Source: Epiperipatus broadwayi (lineage: Eukaryota > Onychophora > Udeonychophora > Euonychophora > Peripatidae). From it: 64,000 bases of DNA. The position numbers and the translations under genes are program-made. The notes under the pieces were generated by a model. It was not told where the DNA came from. It saw only the letters and a program-made list of their open reading frames with translations, and searched no databases. Location of the stretch: the NCBI GenBank assembly GCA_028023455.1, contig JAQFVV010012394.1:31956885-32020884 (forward strand). Direction: 5' to 3'. Every line of letters begins with the position of its first letter. Positions within the stretch are counted from its first letter, which is position 1. Of this stretch, positions 58,520-64,000 are shown in pieces.

Positions 58520-60070
58520 AATTTCTCATCACTGGTGTTCGCCGCGGGATGGCGTTGATGCTAATCAAAAACATAAAAATGGGGTGGGACTGAGGCAAGG
58601 ATGCCCTATGTCACCTATTTTGTTTGTGTTGTATTTGAGTGAAATGGAGAGAGCAATAGAAAGTCTAGGAAGATGGATAGAGATACCATTAACAGGTGAC
58701 AAGAGAGTATATACATTGTCGGGTCTTTTTTTTGCAGATGATGCCTTTTTGTGTCAGAAAGAAGAGAAGATATGGAAGTTATGCTGAGGACATGCACAAG
58801 GGTGGGTAAAGATATGGGGATTAAATTTAGTGAAGAAAAATCAAATATAATGATGGTTAATACTGGGGAAAGAGAAGACGTAGAATTTTTATTGGGGATA
58901 TAAAGTTAAGTGTGGTGGATAGATATAGGTATTTGGAAATCATCTTATGTAATCAGGAAAATTGCTTGGATGAATGGGAGAAAAAAATGATAAATGAAGC
59001 GAAGAAAAGAAAGAGTTTGGTAAAGAAACTAACAGTATTTTCATATAATAAATATGATGTGGATAGAATTGTATGGAAGGGAGTGGCAGTAGCAGGGTTA
59101 ACATACGGCAATGATGCATTGTGTTAGTAAAGGGGTATTAGATTGCTTTAAAAAAGTACAAAGGGAAGTAGGAAGACATACATTAGATGCTGAGATGTGG
59201 GCAGCAAAAGAGGCAATTCAAGGAGAAATGGGATCGTCAAGTTTTTATATGAGGGATGCAAAAAGCAAATTGAAAATTTCAGTAGATTGCAGTTTATGGA
59301 TAATAAAAGAATAGCCAAAATAATATTTAATTGGGTTACAAGTAAAGGGCAGGCAGCAAAATGGGTGAGAAAGGTAATGCGGTATGCAGAAGATTTGGAT
59401 AAAGAAGTTATGTCAGTATACTTGTACAAAAGATGGGATGATTGTGTTAGGAGGATTGTTGAGTGTTATAGTAGGAAGGAATGGGATAGAAGAATAGATG
59501 CATTAATAAAGAATAGGGAGATGGAGAACTAGTATGGAGAGTAAAATGAGTTTAAATATATATCGAAGTAAACGTAACATTGGGTGTGAGTTAATTTATG
59601 ATAATAGTAAGGAAAGTAGTTTATTGTTTAAGGCTCAAACAGGATCTTTAGCAACAAGGGAATATACACATAAATGGAAAAATATGGATGATTTAGTCTG
59701 CAAGTTGTGTAAGGAAGGCATAGAAAATATTAGGCATCTGTTACTTCAATGTAAATGTTTGGAAGCAGAAAGGGTACAAATAATGAAGTTATGGAAGGGT
59801 AAATATGAACAAAGTGATTATACAGAAAGTGAGTTATTGGTTTTTATGGTAGGTTTGGGGAAAAATAAGGGGGATTTAGATATGAAGGTCATAGAGTTGA
59901 TAAAGATTATGTTATGGAAATGGAATGGAGCAGATTATGGGAAAACTTAGGGTGGACAATGGAAAAGGAAGTGGCTAACAGGTTTCTCTGGGCATAGCTG
60001 CTGAGAGATTCCTGACTCCATTTAAGGTGAAGTCACAGTACATCACATCACATATACATATAACGATTCC
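58520..60070 (+). pseudogene. LINE family 3: RT to C-terminal zinc motif
   Basis: Begins inside RT motif B (GLRQGCPMSPILFVLYLSEM), then the catalytic box SGLFFADDAFLC at about 58720-58753. It continues KDMGIKFSEEKSNIMMVNTG and YRYLEIILCNQENCLDEWEK, a connection region, and at 59534-59950 a C-terminal frame with LVCKLCKEGIENIRHLLLQC, a C-x2-C-x8-H-x4-C zinc motif. The order is that of a non-LTR retrotransposon. Frames shift at about 58785, 59120 and 59530, so it is inactive. It is truncated at its 5' side near 58530. Purine-rich codon use differs from the other LINEs. Clade not assigned. Confidence 0.8.
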
Positions 60071-60180
60071 GGGCCAGACCTGTGATTGATTTGATATAAA
60101 AAGATCTGATTTATTAGATTTGTAATAAAATATTCTAGTAACTAATACTATTATATGATGTTAGTCTTTCATTTTTGTAA

Positions 60181-60500
60181 ATGTTTATTAATCTTATATT
60201 GTTTTTAGTTTGTGTGTGTGTCTTTAAAGTTACGGTGTTTTTCTAATTTTTTTTTTTTGACTTTATGTGTGTCTTTTTAAAGTTACGGTATTTTTTTCAA
60301 GAGTAAATAAATAATTTTATTAAAAAGCAATACGTAATAAGTGAATGTTTATTAATCTTATATTGTTTTTTAGTTTGTGTGTGTGTGTCTTTAAAGTTAC
60401 GGTGTTTTTCTAATTTTTTTTTGACTTTATGTGTCTCTTTTTAAAGTTACGGTATTTTTTTCAAGAGTAAATCAATAATTTTATTAAAAAGCAATATATA
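60181..60500 (+). repeat. 164-bp tandem duplication
   Basis: Units start atgtttattaatcttatatt at 60181 and 60345. Each contains two copies of tttaaagttacggt, giving four in all. Confidence 0.85.
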
Positions 60501-60590
60501 ATTATAAATCTATAAAAAGTAATGTAACTTATACAACATTTACTATTATTATTTTGTGTGTGTTTTAATGATACATATACATCATTACAA

Positions 60591-60683
60591 ATGGAAAATA
60601 ATTCACGACAACAACTAAAAAGGAAAATAAACCCTCCCAAATATTTAAATGATTCTATGTTAAGTTTGAAGACTAACAAATAA
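60591..60683 (+). pseudogene. Ty3/gypsy pol C-terminus (fragment)
   Basis: The last codons of an open frame read RQQLKRKINPPKYLNDSMLS then LKTNK and stop. RxxKPPxRYL-type tails close many gypsy integrases. A polypurine tract (cttgggggaag, 60693-60703) follows at once and then the LTR. No upstream pol is recognised, so the element is 5' truncated. Confidence 0.5.
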
Positions 60684-60705
60684 TCTTCGAACTTGGGGGA
60701 AGTAT

Positions 60706-61516
60706 TGTTATGTAGGTGTATAATTAAAATACACACAAAATAATAATAGTAAATGTTGTAAATGGCGATTTAATATTTAATCGTATGTACGTGTATCAAT
60801 TGTCGCCTATACATACACAAGTTATATATATACATGAAGATTAAAAAAAATACTTCGTTAATTTAAAATCATCTTAGAGTTTAATAACTGTTATTTTGTA
60901 AAACAGCAAAAAAAACAAAAACAAATCCTTTTAGATAGGAAGGTTAATTAATGAAGGAACTTTGCAGATAAACAAGATGAATAATTAAAAAAGTAATCAG
61001 GCTGCAAAGGGGGTAATCAATCAAAGTAAAACGTAAATCTAAATCTGCTTCTGCAAGTCAACTGGGAGGGATTGATCTGACCAGGACGGACAAGATTTGA
61101 CCAATCAAATCCAGAAAAATCAGAACTGGCGAAATGAGTGAAAGTGTAAAGCATCAGGCACTTACAAACTGGGAGTTCTACCGATGCTGATGAACTGTGA
61201 AAGGCGCTGAACGTCGCTTATTTAGCACGGTAGCCCCAGAGCAGACTGCTGGCTTCCGAACGTCCAAGAGTCAGCATATAGGGACTATAAAGTAGGTCGC
61301 ATAGATCTTTATTCTTATTATTTTGGTATACCTTCGGGTTTGTTGATATAAATGTATAATGATTGTTTTAATGTATTCATGTAAATATGTATATATTAGT
61401 GTATTGTAATTAAATCTGCTTTTCTTATTCTACCGACGTTAGTCTCTGTGATTATGATTGGCTTACTGCATAGATTGTTCACCAGCGAGTATTATATATA
61501 ACTGGTGGACATAACA
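60706..61516 (+). mobile_element. Gypsy-type 3' LTR
   Basis: The segment starts TGTTATG directly after a polypurine tract and ends CATAACA, a perfect 7-bp inverted terminal pair with TG...CA ends. Length 811 bp. It contains attaaa and taatgtattcat-type polyadenylation-like signals. There is no second LTR in the window. A hairpin with hammerhead-like core words is at 61178-61233. Confidence 0.6.
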
Positions 61517-63465
61517 GATCTTTATTAGCATGAATTCGCATTTCCTCACCACAAAGACACTTTTTCTGTTTCAACAGGATATTTTGATTTTTGCAAATAC
61601 GCCACAGCGCTGGCTTCAGTTGATGGCAATTCCCACAGCTTCAAATACTCCAGAGTTAGAGGCGGTCATCTTACTTGTTATTGAACGAATTCTCGTGAGA
61701 ACATTATTTGTCACGTGATTGTCAAATAAATGCTGGCGTGTACCCTTTCAAATAACTTTTTGAGGGTTACACATTCCTCATGGAAGCTTCAGTCATTATT
61801 AATAAACGTACAACACTAAAGTAAATTACAGCACATTAAAAAAAATATATGTCTAATCAAATTTTAAAAAAATACGACTGGCTCAAATACACACACTCTC
61901 ACATGAAACTACAAAGATATAGATATTCGAATATTATGATAAAATGAATAACAAAATTAACTACGACAGCCAATAAAGGCATTTCTCTTTGCTTTTAGCA
62001 TAGAAAAAAAAGCCATAACTGGCAGCCATCGGGAACTCTTTCTGTGTTTTATCATAGAAAGAAGTCTCTCTGTGTTGGCTTCTGTCACCGCACAACATAA
62101 TGTGAGGACTCTTTTTCTGCATTTATAGCATAGAAAATTTCCTCTTTTGTTGGGTGAATGCTGGTGAAACGGTATATTTCTAGGAATTGACCTAGAAATA
62201 GCAACATCTCGAAGCGAACACCAGGGATGAGAAAACAACCCAATAATCTTTATTATACTTTTCTCTTTTTTTTACCTACTATTTCCTTTCCCAATCCTCT
62301 CTCACTGCAATCTGAACTGGCTGGATCTATTTCAAAATAAAATACTTTCAAAATTAACCCAATCACTTACTAATTGTATAATGATACTATTATTCAATAT
62401 TATAATAATCTTTCCCAAGGAAATATGCTGTCACTAACCTTATTGGAAACCCATTCAAATAGGAGTGAACATCTACGCATATTATATAATAGTGAGTGAG
62501 CTATATATAGTTTCACTCAAACCCTCTACCTATGCTAATGCTAAATAATTTATCTTGATCATTAAATGACTGCATAAGTGTCTTATATTTGCTTATTTCT
62601 GTCAATTTTGCTTTGATATTCACTTATTCTGGCATAAGAGTCTTGTGTTTTTTTATGACAAGAATGTACTGTCTTTAACCTACTTTTTATCTCTCCACAA
62701 ACGAGCTGTTCACATTCATGAAACTATCATATGCGTATGTACAACAAGAATAATGAAACAAAAAAAATGGAATACATTTAAAACCCTACCGCCTTCAAAT
62801 AATGTCATAAATAATAAATTATTCAATATAATCCCATACTCTACTGTTGAAATTTTTACAAATCTTCAGTAGCATATATACATAAAACACAACTGATTGG
62901 GTCTATGCTAGTATTTCACTAATCACAGTATAAAAGTTCACTTTAGAAACTTTATAATTATGCCTGGGTGACTCAGTCCATCAAATTTAACCAGAAGATT
63001 AAGTCCATGGGTTGATATTTTTCATAGCTTCTTGCATGAATCCTCTAAGTCCTCTAGTTTCATACTTTTACAATGAAATTCTTTGACAGATTCCAAGTGT
63101 GGCTTGTGAGATAGTTTCCCCTGGGAGAAAAATGCTTGATTCTCTCTAGCCACAAAACATTTTCATAGTGATGTGCAGTAATACTTTCAATAAAAATTTT
63201 AATAATCCACTGAACAAAAGAAGACTCCATAATTTATACTTTTTTTCAACTCTCTTTTCCTCTCTCTGCACTTTTAATTAATTTATTTTTCAAACAGGAT
63301 TCACACCTTTTGGTTTATTTTTGGCCAAATTTTGTCACTTCAATTTGTTTTTTTCTTCTTTCAGAATTTGTAATTTTTTAAAAAAAGTTCTTGATTAATT
63401 AGCTCAATGTACTCCAGATAGACTCTTACAATGCTTTTAATTACAAATTGATATTTTTTTTTTCA
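61517..63465. other. Unassigned 3' region
   Basis: GC-richer islands at 61530-61740 and 61960-62240 have open frames (61530-61718 plus; 61957-62238 minus) that match nothing I know. The second contains repeated words catagaaa and gaactcttt/ggactcttt. No continuation of the death domain was found here. Confidence 0.4.
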
Positions 63466-63562
63466 TATGTCATAGCATCGGCCAGGACGTGAAACCACAA
63501 CAGTCTGCAACCAACTACTTGCTTGCAAGGCAGCTGCGATGACTCCTCGGCTAACAACGCTT
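63466..63562 (-). mobile_element. tRNA-derived SINE head, degraded
   Basis: Contains tcatagcatcggccaggacg and cttgcttgcaaggcagctgc, as in the copies at 26697 and 38323, with mutated promoter boxes. Confidence 0.55.
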
Positions 63563-64000
63563 GATTACAAATTGGTGTTTAGCTTGGGTTTCACCAATAA
63601 AATTTAATTGTGACTCTCTAATTTACCCCTAACCCATCTTTTCCCAAGAATTTCAACAAAAAAAAACTTTAAAAAAAACTTATAATTCAAGACTAGTTTA
63701 TTTTGAATTATAATCAACTTACATAAATTTTAAAAAAAATCAAACTTGAAATTCTGATTTCTTCATGAATTTAAAAAAAAAACTTAATTGATTTAATAAG
63801 AAGATAATACATTATATATTTTTAAACCTTACAAGCATAAAGCTAAACTAGTCAATATATTATATATATATTATGTAGTTTTTGTAGTTCTTTACACTTG
63901 AGAAGTCTGCTTATAGCAGTGAAACCTTTGGTTGTGTTTTAATATTATTTTTTTGCTGGTCCGGTTGAATTTTGGATTTGGGGTAATTTTAATTATATAT
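63563..64000. other. AT-rich end with a SINE tail copy
   Basis: At 63885-63935 tctttacacttgagaagtct resembles the SINE 3' tail at 38461. Otherwise nothing recognised. Confidence 0.45.

Noticed and set aside
61577-61720. GC-rich open island after tttcaacag
   Set aside because: Open in two frames and compatible with phase 1, but neither translation matches ANKDD1 or any family known to me.

Overview
The window is eukaryotic, very AT-rich nuclear DNA from an invertebrate animal. It contains one dispersed, intron-rich host gene on the plus strand, buried in transposable elements and palindromic repeats. The mixture of CR1/RTE-like and L1/Tx1-like LINEs, Penelope-like fragments with a GIY-YIG endonuclease, tRNA-derived SINEs and many snap-back MITEs would suit a lophotrochozoan such as a mollusc. 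The sequence alone does not fix the species.

Host gene: six plus-strand exons (3385-3483, 7962-8060, 13569-13667, 22710-22808, 38976-39077, 43066-43276) join in one frame. The first four each encode exactly one 33-residue ankyrin repeat bounded by phase-0 introns. The fifth (34 codons) encodes a divergent capping repeat. The sixth encodes a low-complexity linker and the first half of a death domain. This is the architecture of ankyrin repeat and death domain-containing protein 1 (ANKDD1A/B). Earlier repeats and the end of the death domain were not found and probably lie outside the window. One intron has a GC donor (8061); all others are GT-AG.

Layout: 1-700 LINE 5' end (minus); 807-18718 a region bracketed by two inverted 2-kb copies of a noncoding element and holding exons 1-3; 18.8-22.7 kb simple repeats and a rearranged Penelope-like element; 22.7-39 kb exons 4-5 with SINEs, hairpins and minus-strand LINEs; 39-43.3 kb exon 6 plus a LINE and SINE/MITE palindromes; 43.5-44 kb a mariner-like fragment; 44-49.6 kb a 5.6-kb palindrome; 50-54.3 kb hammerhead-bearing repeats and two inverted Penelope 3' ends; 55.9-61.5 kb LINE fragments and a Ty3/gypsy 3' end with LTR; 61.5-64 kb mostly unassigned.

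Most notable: two unrelated repeat families carry sequences that fold as type-I hammerhead self-cleaving ribozymes. Family A is a tRNA-related SINE (best copy 15526-15582, plus). Family B is a ~260-bp element arranged in inverted and tandem pairs (best copy 53037-53095, minus). Both have very short, partly self-complementary stem III, the form associated with dimeric hammerheads and Penelope/retrozyme ribozymes. All TE and ribozyme calls are by eye, without database search.
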